Shown here: in pieces, positions 29,801-36,517 of the stretch
How positions within the stretch are numbered: the first letter of the stretch is position 1
Layout of the letters: each line of letters starts with the position of its first letter
DNA from: Lapillicoccus sp.
GTDB lineage: Bacteria; Actinomycetota; Actinomycetes; Actinomycetales; Dermatophilaceae
NCBI RefSeq assembly: GCF_025353065.1
Contig: NZ_JANXRJ010000054.1
Span: forward strand, 1 to 41,546
Direction of reading: 5' to 3'
Length of the DNA stretch: 41,546 bases
Translations under genes and position numbers: made by a program
Notes under the pieces: generated by a model
The model's database searches: none
What the model saw: only the letters and a program-made list of their open reading frames with translations
Told to the model about the DNA's origin: nothing

Positions 29801-30337
29801 CACGAGGGCGACCGCCATCAGCCCGGTGCCGATGGCGAAGATGAGGGCGTTCGTCGGTCCGCCGGCGATCAGGTCGAGGTTGCCCACGTGGAGCACCTCG
29901 ATGGCGACGAAGGGGACGGCGACCGCGAGCACCGTCGCCACGCCTCCGGCGACGACCAGCGCCGTCCGGGTCAGCGCCCGGCGGCGGCCCTGCTCGGTGA
30001 CCGGGAACCGCGCGATCAGGAGGGTGCCGAGGCCACACGTGCCGAGGGTGCCGAGGAGCGTCATCAACGAGATGGCCGCACCACCGACACCCACCGCGCC
30101 GACCGAGAACTGCCGGGCGGCGAGCAGCCAGAAGGCGAGGCCGAGGACGCTGGTCAGGGCGTAGGTGCCGACGAGGGAGGCGCTGATGGCCGCCACCCGT
30201 CGCAGCCCGCTCCGGGCGTCAGGGGCGTCGGGGGCGCCGGGCATCGCCGTCGCGCTCTGTGCCATGTCGTCCTCCCCCTGCTCGGTCTGCTCGGTCTGCT
30301 CGGTCTGCTGGTGGCGCGGTGTCTCGGTGATGCTCAC
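26837..30337 (-). CDS. Fusion of Wzx/MATE-type polysaccharide flippase with GT-C/polymerase-like membrane enzyme
   Basis: 1166 residues. Residues 1-45 are a polar tail with a TEQ repeat. Residues about 46-455 form a 12- to 14-segment oligosaccharide flippase (Wzx/RfbX, MOP superfamily). Residues about 456-562 are an acidic Pro/Asp/Glu-rich linker. From about 563 to 1010 there is a second polytopic domain, whose first large outer loop carries FMFHDELIHAN (Asp663-Glu664), the type of acidic pair used by GT-C transferases. The last 150 residues form a soluble outer domain like those of GT39/ArnT-type enzymes. One protein would thus combine flipping of a lipid-linked glycan with transfer or polymerisation outside. 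The start overlaps the cupin stop (ATGA). The frame is intact over the junction, with Ala/Val-rich then acidic codons of normal usage. Confidence 0.85.
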   Translation of the reverse strand: MSITETPRHQQTEQTEQTEQGEDDMAQSATAMPGAPDAPDARSGLRRVAAISASLVGTYALTSVLGLAFWLLAARQFSVGAVGVGGAAISLMTLLGTLGTCGLGTLLIARFPVTEQGRRRALTRTALVVAGGVATVLAVAVPFVAIEVLHVGNLDLIAGGPTNALIFAIGTGLMAVALVVDQAVLVLGSGSLQLERNAIASGVKLAALAGLALAGQSGGMTIFLAWGIGTLLSFPLVAVRTRGGRALQDPGTRLIDFRTMRGLGGQALSHHALNTTLQAPLQILPLLVLVLVSSEQNGVFTTALQVTGVVFALPYSISVALFASAEGATDSLLERMRFTIPLSFGVSLLANLLLFPLAPYVLSVFGSQYSTQGVEILRILAFAGLPFVVKDHFVALRRVQGRTTEATGVMVGATVIELAAAYAGVRLDGAVGLCLAWVGVLVVEALILAVPLWRMTRTARPGDASASATLEAAPLPVEAAVVPVDVAALLVRAPTTYPAETPARRIGTTEEDGVEQETLSPAALPDAAPDIASDEKDDHDGPFGMTDDRDGDGTDLPPTSQSAVMGLIRNVARVVGAGPVVLLMTGGLISMAAAVSLARTDGGSTTAQSLYVLGLVVIFLPAAIGVLLPKARASTRILLAVSMAVLLQLSRLVLYPTRFMFHDELIHANVLRLMGETGHLFTENSLLPVTAYYPGLEIATNAIHDLTGLSAYASGVVILLASRVVIALAVLLVVSHITLSPRIGATAVIIYSCNPQMLFFNSQFSYQTIALPLAVFAVYLVVSRRQGSRTSLVAGMLATVAVTFSHHVTAALLIAAYLVWWVLELVLHRRTRNASLSLGAMVVVAAGSFAVSLANPGNTLLSYLGSIGQSSVDAVVAVLSGKQTRKVFQNSAGVVTAPWEKYAIIASLVLTLAVLLPAVIRSRRFLKRRVASVLLLLLVAILYPLIPGGHLTVSTAEVGDRSAGFVFLGVAFVVAWWVWQHRMTWWKTTVLAAGATVIFIGSVVLGAGSITQQLPGPFRVSDDARSIDADNLAAAGWMAAHLPPESITYADRVGGLLAAADGGQYSVTHIGTGVDASRLLLDPDFGAKDVEVIKAAHIRYLIADRRDAFGLPNQGVYIESGEFGGDNRTTPVPAAALRKFSTVPGVDVLYDNGSIVIYDLGALDAS
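30278..30304. repeat. 9-base tandem repeat, three copies
   Basis: CTGCTCGGT repeated three times exactly, with a partial fourth copy. On the coding (minus) strand it encodes Thr-Glu-Gln three times in the cytosolic N terminus of the flippase fusion. Confidence 0.9.
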
Positions 30338-30696
30338 CTCGAGTAGTCGTCCTCGAGTCGCTCGATGTCGAGCTCGTCGAAGTGGCCGTAGGCGATCTCC
30401 AGGATGCGCGCCGGCTCGCTCGTGGGGTTGCTCATCCGGTGGGTGGCACCCTGGGGGACCCAGATGTCATCGCCACTCTGCGCCATCCAGCTCTCGCCGT
30501 CGACCTCGATCTGCATGGGGCCGTCCAGCACCTTCCAGAACTCGCCCCGGTGGTCGTGACGTTGCTTGGACAGCCGGGCGCCCGGCTCGACGGTGATGAC
30601 CTTGACGGTCGTCCGCTCGTTGAGGGTGAACTGCTCGAAGTCGCCCCAGGGGCGCAGCGAGCGGAAGGGGGTCGTGCGCGAGATCATCTCGGTCAT
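30334..30696 (-). CDS. Cupin, mannose-6-phosphate isomerase (type II C-terminal domain) family
   Basis: A 120-residue single cupin. PWGDFEQFTLNERTTVKVITV and PGARLSKQRHDHRGEFWKVL, with metal ligands His-x-His and Glu, match the C-terminal isomerase domain of bifunctional ManC/AlgA proteins. GDDIWVPQGATHRMSNP is the second cupin motif. It would interconvert fructose-6-phosphate and mannose-6-phosphate, supplying GDP-mannose precursors. As a stand-alone domain its activity is inferred. It opens the downstream block of the locus and overlaps the flippase fusion. The ribosome site is weak (GAGAAG). Confidence 0.88.
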   Translation of the reverse strand: MTEMISRTTPFRSLRPWGDFEQFTLNERTTVKVITVEPGARLSKQRHDHRGEFWKVLDGPMQIEVDGESWMAQSGDDIWVPQGATHRMSNPTSEPARILEIAYGHFDELDIERLEDDYSR

Positions 30697-30771
30697 CGGG
30701 CTGCTCTTCTCGGATGTGGTGGAACGGGCGGCTGTGGTGGACAGGGCGGTCGGTGAGGAGGGTCCGTCGGG

Positions 30772-30788
30772 TCGATCGCAGTGATCGA
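30772..30788. promoter_or_regulatory. Inverted repeat upstream of the cupin gene
   Basis: TCGATC, five bases, GATCGA, 76 bases before the cupin start. A possible operator. No regulator gene is adjacent. Confidence 0.35.
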
Positions 30789-30841
30789 GCCCTCCGGGCC
30801 GGTTGATCCCCCATACGACGCAGGACGGGGTGCTGCCGTCA

Positions 30842-30855
30842 GGCGCCGTGGCGCC
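30842..30855 (-). terminator. Hairpin after the GT4 gene
   Basis: GGCGCC-GT-GGCGCC, a perfect 6-bp stem starting 13 bases after the stop of the GT4 gene at 30868. The two-base loop is tight and there is no T-run, so termination is probable but not certain. Confidence 0.45.
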
Positions 30856-30867
30856 CGCGGTCGCAGG

Positions 30868-32085
30868 TCAGCGACGTTGCGGCGCCATCGCCGCGAGTAC
30901 GGGGGTCATCCGGTCGATGACGTGGGACCAGAGGAAGCGCTCTTCGACGCGCTGCCGCCCGGCATCGCCGAGCTGCGCGGCACGAGCCGGGTCCAGGAGT
31001 AGTTCGGTGAGGGTGGCCGCGACGGATGGGACCATCGCGTCGTCGCGTGGGACCATCACGCCGGTCTCGCCGTCGACGACGATCTCCGGTACGCCGCAGG
31101 TGCTCGTCACGACGCACGGCAGGCGGTGCGCCATCGCCTCCATGAGGACGAGCGGGAACGGGTCGAAGAAGGACGGCAGGCAGAACACCGAGGCCTCCTC
31201 GTAGAGGCGCGACATCGCGTCGCGGCCGTCGACGCGGCCGATGGCCTCGACACCGTCCTGGGGTGGGATCGGGTGCGGGGTACCCACGATCAGCAGCCGC
31301 GCGGTCGGGACCTGCTCGCGGACGAGACGGAAGGCCTTGAGCAGCTGGAGCCCGCCCTTGCGCTCGAAGTCGTTGCCGATGAAGAGCACGGTGGGGGGCG
31401 CCGCGCGGCGACGCTCGAGGTCGACCTCGGGCATGGTGCCGAAGTTGCACCCGGCACCGACGACCGTGACCCGGTCGGCGGGCACCTGGTAGTAGTCGAC
31501 GAGGGAGTCGCGCGTCTCCTCGGAGAAGGCGAACAGGTGCGCGGCAGAATGGTACTGGCGTCGCTCGCGAAGGAACCACCGCTCCAGCGCGGCTCCCCGC
31601 AGGGGGTTCCAGTCGGGCCACTGATCGGCGGACTGCCGGTGGGTGCAGTCGATGTAGAGGACGGCCCGTGGGTCGGTCAGCTCGAAGAGCGCGTGGGTCT
31701 GGAAGACGACGTCGAAGGGGACGTCGACGTCGCCCAACGTCTGCGCGGCCCGACGGGAGCGCAGGGACACCGCGAGGTTGCTCTTGTGGAAGAGCTCGAT
31801 CCACGCGCGCCGACGCGGACGGAAGGTGGTCGCCGCCACGAGGAGACGTTCGGCCTGGGTGATCTCGGCGTCGATCTGGGCGACGACTCGGAACCGCTCG
31901 TGCATCGCGCGGCTCAGGTGGGAGACGAGCGCGTCGCCACGGTCGGCGAGGACGATCCGCGGCGCGGTTTCACGGCTCGCGGGCACTGACGGGTGATGGG
32001 CCACTGGCATGGCGGCCATTGTGTCCCGGTCGAAGGGCCGGACAGGGCGAATGGGCGAAAGAAGGGTTCCTGGGCCGGCGCTCAT
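30868..32085 (-). CDS. GT4-family glycosyltransferase
   Basis: 405 residues, GT-B fold. The donor side is visible as VLFIGNDFERKGGLQLLKAF, and the usual EX7E region reads DPFPLVLME with AMAHRLPCVVT; the first acid is Asp instead of Glu. N-terminal elements (YIDCTHRQSADQWPDWNP) resemble lipid-linked oligosaccharide transferases. The ATG overlaps the sortase stop (ATGA), which ties a glycosyltransferase translationally to a sortase. A hairpin follows the gene. Confidence 0.88.
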   Translation of the reverse strand: MSAGPGTLLSPIRPVRPFDRDTMAAMPVAHHPSVPASRETAPRIVLADRGDALVSHLSRAMHERFRVVAQIDAEITQAERLLVAATTFRPRRRAWIELFHKSNLAVSLRSRRAAQTLGDVDVPFDVVFQTHALFELTDPRAVLYIDCTHRQSADQWPDWNPLRGAALERWFLRERRQYHSAAHLFAFSEETRDSLVDYYQVPADRVTVVGAGCNFGTMPEVDLERRRAAPPTVLFIGNDFERKGGLQLLKAFRLVREQVPTARLLIVGTPHPIPPQDGVEAIGRVDGRDAMSRLYEEASVFCLPSFFDPFPLVLMEAMAHRLPCVVTSTCGVPEIVVDGETGVMVPRDDAMVPSVAATLTELLLDPARAAQLGDAGRQRVEERFLWSHVIDRMTPVLAAMAPQRR

Positions 32086-32780
32086 GACGCGAACACCACG
32101 ACGTTGTCCTGGTAGCCGCCCGCCGACTTGACGTAGGAGCCTCCGCAGGTGATCAGGCGCAGGGCCGGTCCGGGGACGGGCCCGTAGGTCTCCTGCGTCG
32201 GGAACGCCGTCTTGGCGTAGGTCTGGACCCCGTCCACGGTGAACGACACGGTCGTGCCGTCGCGGCGCGTGACCGTGATGGCGTCACCGACCTTGAGCTG
32301 CTTGAGATGGAAGAAGACGGCCGGCCCGGTGAGGGAGTCGACGTGCCCGGCGAGAACAGCAGGTCCCTGCTGACCGGGGGCGGGGGTCGTGTCGAGCCAC
32401 CCCACCCGCGACGGGTTCGTGGGGACCTCGATGGCCTTGTTGGCGCCGATGCCGAGGTCGACGAGGGTGGAGTCCACGCCGATGGCCGGGATCTGGACCC
32501 GGGCGGGCCGCAGGCCGGTGGCCACCGTGGTGGCGGAGGCAGCGGGGCCGGGGATGGCCGCCCCCGCCGGACCGCTCGTCGCGTCCGGCCCCGACGTCGT
32601 CGTGGTGGGCGACGCGCTCGCCGAGGCCCGGGGTGCCGAGGTCGTGGCGACTACGGCACCCGGTGCCGGAGATGCTGAACTGCACGCCGCCAGCCCCACC
32701 GTCACGGCAGCAGCCGCGACGGCATACGAGATCCGCGCGAACGCGGTCCTCGTGCGGGGCGGGCGGAATGAGGGGTTCAT
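32082..32780 (-). CDS. Class F-type sortase, predicted lipoprotein, catalytic Arg not found
   Basis: 232 residues. The signal sequence ends in a lipobox GLAAC with Cys33. A Ser/Thr/Ala/Pro linker runs to about residue 85. The sortase domain (VQIPAIGVDSTLVDLGI to the end) has catalytic His146 in AVLAGHVDS and Cys212 in LRLITCGG. No arginine occurs after Cys212; the expected position reads GGYQDNVVV, with Gln where many class F enzymes seem to have Arg. Sortases join surface proteins to cell envelope amines or act as housekeeping transpeptidases. It overlaps the DUF4397 gene and the GT4 gene (both ATGA). A Cys lipobox on a sortase is unusual; an uncleaved anchor is an alternative. Confidence 0.85.
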   Translation of the reverse strand: MNPSFRPPRTRTAFARISYAVAAAAVTVGLAACSSASPAPGAVVATTSAPRASASASPTTTTSGPDATSGPAGAAIPGPAASATTVATGLRPARVQIPAIGVDSTLVDLGIGANKAIEVPTNPSRVGWLDTTPAPGQQGPAVLAGHVDSLTGPAVFFHLKQLKVGDAITVTRRDGTTVSFTVDGVQTYAKTAFPTQETYGPVPGPALRLITCGGSYVKSAGGYQDNVVVFAS

Positions 32781-33733
32781 CGGCCCGAGGTCACCCGGAC
32801 CGGCTGACGAGCGGTACGACGGACCGCCGCGCGCAGCAGCGCGGAGCCGAGCAGCAGCGACCCGAGCAGGGCCGTGACGGCGGCCCAGACGATGCCCTCC
32901 GAGGTGTCGTGCGAGGTGGCCTGCGACGCCGTGACGGCCTGCTGGGACGCAGCGCCGCCGAAGCCCGTCGCTGCCGCACCGACCGGGGTGGCCACGGCGC
33001 CGGCGGCGTCCGTGATGACCTTGATCGTGACGGCGGTGAGCCCGGAGTCGAGAGCGACCGCGGTGTAGACGCTGCCGCTGGCGAGCGTGACGGTCTGCTT
33101 CGAGCTCATCGAGGAGCCGCTGAGGTTGAGGGTCCAGGCGCCGTCGGGCACGGTGGTGTAGCCCGTGGTCGTCCCGAGGACGGCGTCCGTCGCGATGGTC
33201 GGACCATTGACCGCCATCACGTTGACCATCGGGGCGAGCGAGGAGGCGGACAGCACCCGGACACGGGCCGAGCCGGCCGCCGGTGGGGTGAGGTCGTCGC
33301 TGAGGATGGCCAGCCGCGGCGCGCTGGCCGTGCCGATCACGGCGATGGTCTGGGCCTTGCCCGACGCGGCGGTGAAGGACCGCGACAGGGTGGGCGTCGC
33401 GTCAGCGGGGGCAGTGGCGTCCCAGATGCTCACGGTGTAGGTGCCGGGGTCGAGCTTCTGGTAGGAGGTCACGTCGCCGTATCCCGCGTTGGGGGACATC
33501 ACGATCGAGCCGGTCGAGCCGGACGCCGGCTTGAGGTCGACGCGCGCGGCGCCGAAGCCGGGGATGAAGTGGCCGGCGCGGATCCAGGCCTTGCCGGGCG
33601 GGGTCGCGCCCGCGGCACCGACGGAGTCGGCGTTCGCGGGACCGGCGCTCAGGGCAGTGACGGCGATGAGCAGCAGTCCGGTCAGAACGGACCAGAGCAG
33701 GCGGCGGTGGCTGACGCTGGTGGTGGTTGTCAT
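32777..33733 (-). CDS. Secreted DUF4397-domain surface protein
   Basis: 318 residues. The signal peptide ends at GPANA/DS (about residue 35). Tandem beta domains follow, with the DUF4397 features WIRAGHFIPGFGAARVDL and VRVLSASSLAPMVNVM. A C-terminal membrane segment (about 283-303, VWAAVTALLGSLLLGSALL) is followed by an Arg-rich tail. This is the layout of a sortase substrate, but no LPXTG is present; AAATG in VGAAATGFGG is the nearest motif. DUF4397 genes beside class F sortases are common in actinobacteria. ATG at 33733 follows GGAG. Its stop overlaps the sortase. Confidence 0.88.
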   Translation of the reverse strand: MTTTTSVSHRRLLWSVLTGLLLIAVTALSAGPANADSVGAAGATPPGKAWIRAGHFIPGFGAARVDLKPASGSTGSIVMSPNAGYGDVTSYQKLDPGTYTVSIWDATAPADATPTLSRSFTAASGKAQTIAVIGTASAPRLAILSDDLTPPAAGSARVRVLSASSLAPMVNVMAVNGPTIATDAVLGTTTGYTTVPDGAWTLNLSGSSMSSKQTVTLASGSVYTAVALDSGLTAVTIKVITDAAGAVATPVGAAATGFGGAASQQAVTASQATSHDTSEGIVWAAVTALLGSLLLGSALLRAAVRRTARQPVRVTSGR

Positions 33734-33777
33734 CGTGATCTCCAGTGAGGACGAGTGGTGCTCGGGACGAAGGGTGG

Positions 33778-35055
33778 TCATGTGGTCGCCTGCTCGTGGC
33801 CGCACTGAGCGGCCTCGGTGACGGGCGTGATGTCGGGGGCCGCGGACACGCTGTCGGAGTGCGGGTCGGGGGCGAGACCGAGGTGGCGGAAGATGCCCTG
33901 GTAGGCGTCGACCGTGTTCGCCCAGCTGTGCGGATCGGCATACCGTCGACCGCGCGACGCCCGCAGCGACGTCAGTGCCGCGGTGAGCGCCGGCACGTCC
34001 TGCGGCGGGACGAAGGAGATCCCCTCGTAGCCGGCAGCCGCATCGACCAGGCCACCCACGGAGGTGACGATCGTCGGCAGGCCGGCGCTCATCGCCATGT
34101 GGAGCGGGCCCGAGGAGGAGGACCTGCGATAGGGCAGGGCGACCGCGTCGGCATTGGCGAAGTGCTGCTGCGCCTCGGCGTCGGTGACGTAGCGGTTGAC
34201 GACGGTGATGCGGTCGCGCGCCGGGCTGGCGGCGACGGCCTCGAGCGGCGCGTCCCAGCCCTCCCACGTCTCGCCGACGATGGTGAGGCGCATGGTGTCG
34301 CGGATCGCGGGCGGCAGGGCGGAGAACGCCTCGACGAGATCCTCGAGCCCCTTGTAGGGACGGATGATCCCGAAGTAGAGCACCGTGAAGTCGTCGCTGC
34401 GACGGACCGGCGGGGCCGCCACGGTGTTCGGGGTGTGCTCGGCGGGCTTCTGCTTCACGTGGTCGTAGGGGCCGTGGGGGACGATCGTCACCGAGCCGGC
34501 ACCGTCGTCCTCGAGGCCGTAGGCCTTCTGGAGCAGGTCGAGGTCGTAGCGCGAGTGGACGACGTGGGCGTCGACCCGGCGGAGCAGCAGGTCCATCGCC
34601 TTGCGGACGTAGCGCACGACGCCGGGGATCCGTGCCTCACCGGTGTCCTGGACCTCGTGCCACTCCATGACGACCTTGGCGCCACGACGACGGGCGAGCG
34701 TCGCCAGGCGCAGGTAGCTGTGGAGCACGGCTCCGGTCCACCACTGGAGGACGACGACGTCGGGGCGCTCGTTCTCGATGAAGCGGCGGGCGCCGCGCAT
34801 CGAGCTCCCCCAGAACCAGTCGACGCCGTCGTAGACGTCGATCCCCGGCGCGTAGTCGACGTCGTTGACCGGGCGGCCGACGCGGCCCCGACCCGGGTAG
34901 AGCGCCGTCGGCACGAGCTGACGCATGAGCATGACGTCGGTCGGCAGCTCCGACGCCAGGGCGTTGGCCAGCCGGCAGGTGTAGTAGCTGATGCCCGAGG
35001 TGAACCGCCAGCCCGAGCCCACGACGAGCACCCGGGGTGGGTGGCCCGTGCTCAC
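33778..35055 (-). CDS. GT4-like glycosyltransferase with degenerate EX7E motif
   Basis: 425 residues, GT-B fold. The N terminus VLVVGSGWRFTSGISYYTCRL has the glycine-rich loop; the donor half has LYFGIIRPYKGLEDLVEAF. Where GT4 enzymes have EX7E, this one has SSSSGPLHMAMSAGLPTIVT, lacking both glutamates. Such variants occur in some GT4 subfamilies, so activity is possible but uncertain. GTG at 35055 overlaps the GT2 stop (GTGA). A 44-base gap leads to the DUF4397 gene. The last 30 residues are an acidic or polar tail. Confidence 0.85.
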   Translation of the reverse strand: MSTGHPPRVLVVGSGWRFTSGISYYTCRLANALASELPTDVMLMRQLVPTALYPGRGRVGRPVNDVDYAPGIDVYDGVDWFWGSSMRGARRFIENERPDVVVLQWWTGAVLHSYLRLATLARRRGAKVVMEWHEVQDTGEARIPGVVRYVRKAMDLLLRRVDAHVVHSRYDLDLLQKAYGLEDDGAGSVTIVPHGPYDHVKQKPAEHTPNTVAAPPVRRSDDFTVLYFGIIRPYKGLEDLVEAFSALPPAIRDTMRLTIVGETWEGWDAPLEAVAASPARDRITVVNRYVTDAEAQQHFANADAVALPYRRSSSSGPLHMAMSAGLPTIVTSVGGLVDAAAGYEGISFVPPQDVPALTAALTSLRASRGRRYADPHSWANTVDAYQGIFRHLGLAPDPHSDSVSAAPDITPVTEAAQCGHEQATT

Positions 35056-35987
35056 GCCGTGTCCCGCTGCCCTGCGCTGACGGCCGAGCGTCGACGGAGC
35101 GGAGCCGGGTCGCGGTGGTGGGAGGACTCGTGGGCGTGCTCGAGGTGACGCACGGCGTGCGCCTCGGCGTGGACCGGTGCGTGGACCTCGAGGTCCACCG
35201 AGGCGTGGGCCTCGGGGGCCTGGGAGAGCACGTCGGCGGCCGGGACGGTGTCGACGGCTGCTGCGCCGCGGCGGAAGCGCTCGGTGACGATCGTGCGCAG
35301 CACCCGGGTGCCGTCGCGCCACGTGTTGAGGTTGCTCTCACCGTGGATGCGCTCGAGCTCGACGCTCGGCACCTCGTGGATCTGCAGGCCGCCCGCCGCG
35401 ACGCGGCAGTTGATCAGGGTCTCGATCTCGAAGCCGTCGCCCCACTGCGGGCCCTCCACCGTCGAGGACGGGATGGCGAGCGTCGGCAGGATGTCGCGCC
35501 AGAAGGCGTTGTAGCCGTAGCAGAGGTCGGTGTAGCGGGTCCGGAAGAGGACGTTGGTGATGCCGGTCAGCACCTTGTTGCCGGCGTCCCGCAGCCAGGT
35601 GATGTCCTCGCTGCCACCGGCGGCGAGCACGCGGCTGCCCTTGGCGAAGTCGGCGCCGCTCTCGAGGGCGTCGACGTAGGCAGCGATCTCGGCGGCATCG
35701 GCGGATCCGTCGGCGTCGAACATGACGATGATGTCGCCGGTCGCCGCCTCGAAACCGCAGGCGAGGGCGTTGCCCTTGCCGCGTCGGGTCTGTTGGATGA
35801 AGCGGGCCGAGGGTAGTGTCCGTGACACGACGGCTGCGGTGTCGTCACTGGAGTGCCCGTCGACGACGATCACCTCGTGGACCTGCGGCAGCTGCGGCAG
35901 CACGATCTCGAGGTTGCGTGCCTCGTTACGTGCTGGGACAACGATAGTGATGGTTGGCGTGGAAGGGCGGCGTGGCGTGAGTGTCAT
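35052..35987 (-). CDS. GT2-family glycosyltransferase (dolichyl/polyprenyl-phosphate mannose synthase-like)
   Basis: 311 residues, GT-A fold. TITIVVPARNEARNLEIVLPQ, VIVVDGHSSDDT and the metal-binding VMFDADGSADAAEI match the polyprenyl-phosphate sugar synthase group. The product would be a polyprenyl-phospho-sugar used by GT-C enzymes outside, such as the fused GT-C domain in this locus. There is no membrane domain. The last 55 residues are a low-complexity tail with nine His among 38 residues. ATG at 35987 is preferred because TTGGAG lies 6 bases upstream. It is the first gene of the upstream block. Confidence 0.9.
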   Translation of the reverse strand: MTLTPRRPSTPTITIVVPARNEARNLEIVLPQLPQVHEVIVVDGHSSDDTAAVVSRTLPSARFIQQTRRGKGNALACGFEAATGDIIVMFDADGSADAAEIAAYVDALESGADFAKGSRVLAAGGSEDITWLRDAGNKVLTGITNVLFRTRYTDLCYGYNAFWRDILPTLAIPSSTVEGPQWGDGFEIETLINCRVAAGGLQIHEVPSVELERIHGESNLNTWRDGTRVLRTIVTERFRRGAAAVDTVPAADVLSQAPEAHASVDLEVHAPVHAEAHAVRHLEHAHESSHHRDPAPLRRRSAVSAGQRDTA

Positions 35988-36221
35988 CGAATTCTCCAAT
36001 AGGACGGCAGCACCGATCGCAGACCACCCCTTTGGTGGTCAAGCTGTCCCCATTGACGGCCCGAGCGCGGTGTCCCCCACCGGCTGGTCCAGATCGTGTA
36101 CCTCTGTGACAAGGGTTCGCATTCATCGTCCCGTCCGGATGGGGTTTCCGTTGCCATTTCTCGCAAATCTTCGAGGGATTCCCTCGAGAATTACCGCTAA
36201 CTGGGCGAAATACGGACAAAA
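35988..36221. promoter_or_regulatory. Divergent promoter region, GT2 versus small zinc-ribbon gene
   Basis: 234 bases, AT-richer toward the zinc-ribbon gene. It holds the dyad TCGAGGG-ATT-CCCTCGA (36171-36187) and likely promoters in both directions. No classical -35/-10 pair stands out. Confidence 0.5.
36171..36187. promoter_or_regulatory. 17-base dyad between divergent genes
   Basis: TCGAGGG-ATT-CCCTCGA, perfect 7-base arms, 35 bases before the zinc-ribbon start. An operator or a short hairpin at the 5' end of the leader. Confidence 0.45.
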
Positions 36222-36431
36222 ATGTCGGCCGATGTGACGGACCCGCCCTGCACCTGTGGTCACATGCTGGACACCCACCAGCACTTCCGGCCCGGGACCG
36301 ACTGCGGGCAGTGCGGGAAGGTGGTCTGTCCGACTTTCACCCTGAAAGCCGAAAGGGCTGCTGCGCCCCGGCGACCCCTCTCATTGATGTCTGGAATCAC
36401 CAGATTTTTCCCGTTCCGTCGAGGTGCGTGA
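36222..36431 (+). CDS. Small zinc-ribbon-like protein
   Basis: 69 residues. Metal-binding pattern: Cys-Thr-Cys-Gly-His (10-14), two further His (19 and 21), then CGQCGKVVC (28-36), giving enough ligands for one zinc ribbon. A Lys/Arg-rich tail follows. Small proteins of this CxCGH...CxxC type are scattered in actinobacteria with no assigned function. The ribosome site is poor (GGACAAAA). It is divergent from GT2 and 86 bases upstream of the secreted hydrolase, so it could be a regulator or helper of the locus. This is inference. Confidence 0.65.
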   Translation: MSADVTDPPCTCGHMLDTHQHFRPGTDCGQCGKVVCPTFTLKAERAAAPRRPLSLMSGITRFFPFRRGA

Positions 36432-36517
36432 AGGTCAAAAAGGGTATCCGTCCCCTTTCACCCAATTCACTTAAGTCATATTTGTCCGTTTTAGCCGGGA
36501 TATACGGTGGACTCCTT
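36432..36517 (+). promoter_or_regulatory. Upstream region of the secreted GH5-like gene
   Basis: 86 bases, clearly AT-rich for this genome, with TTGTCC (36482) and GATATACG (about 36499) as possible promoter elements, although their spacing is short. CATATTTG occurs here and also at about 14247 upstream of the NlpC/P60 gene. Confidence 0.4.

Larger units (their letters stand above)
30697..30867. promoter_or_regulatory. Promoter/terminator region splitting the polysaccharide locus
   Basis: 171 bases without a gene. It contains the inverted repeat TCGATC-GCAGT-GATCGA (30772-30788), which could be an operator for the cupin-led block, and the GGCGCC-GT-GGCGCC hairpin (30842-30855) just after the GT4 stop. 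It is the only substantial gap in the 13-kb minus-strand locus. Confidence 0.5.

Noticed and set aside
26291-30346. A 1351-residue open frame on the plus strand opposite the flippase fusion, and similar long antisense frames (for example 4018-6879 and 7498-10689)
   Set aside because: Translations are rich in Arg, Gly, Asp and His with no motifs, and the opposite strand holds clear genes. Long antisense frames are expected at this GC content.
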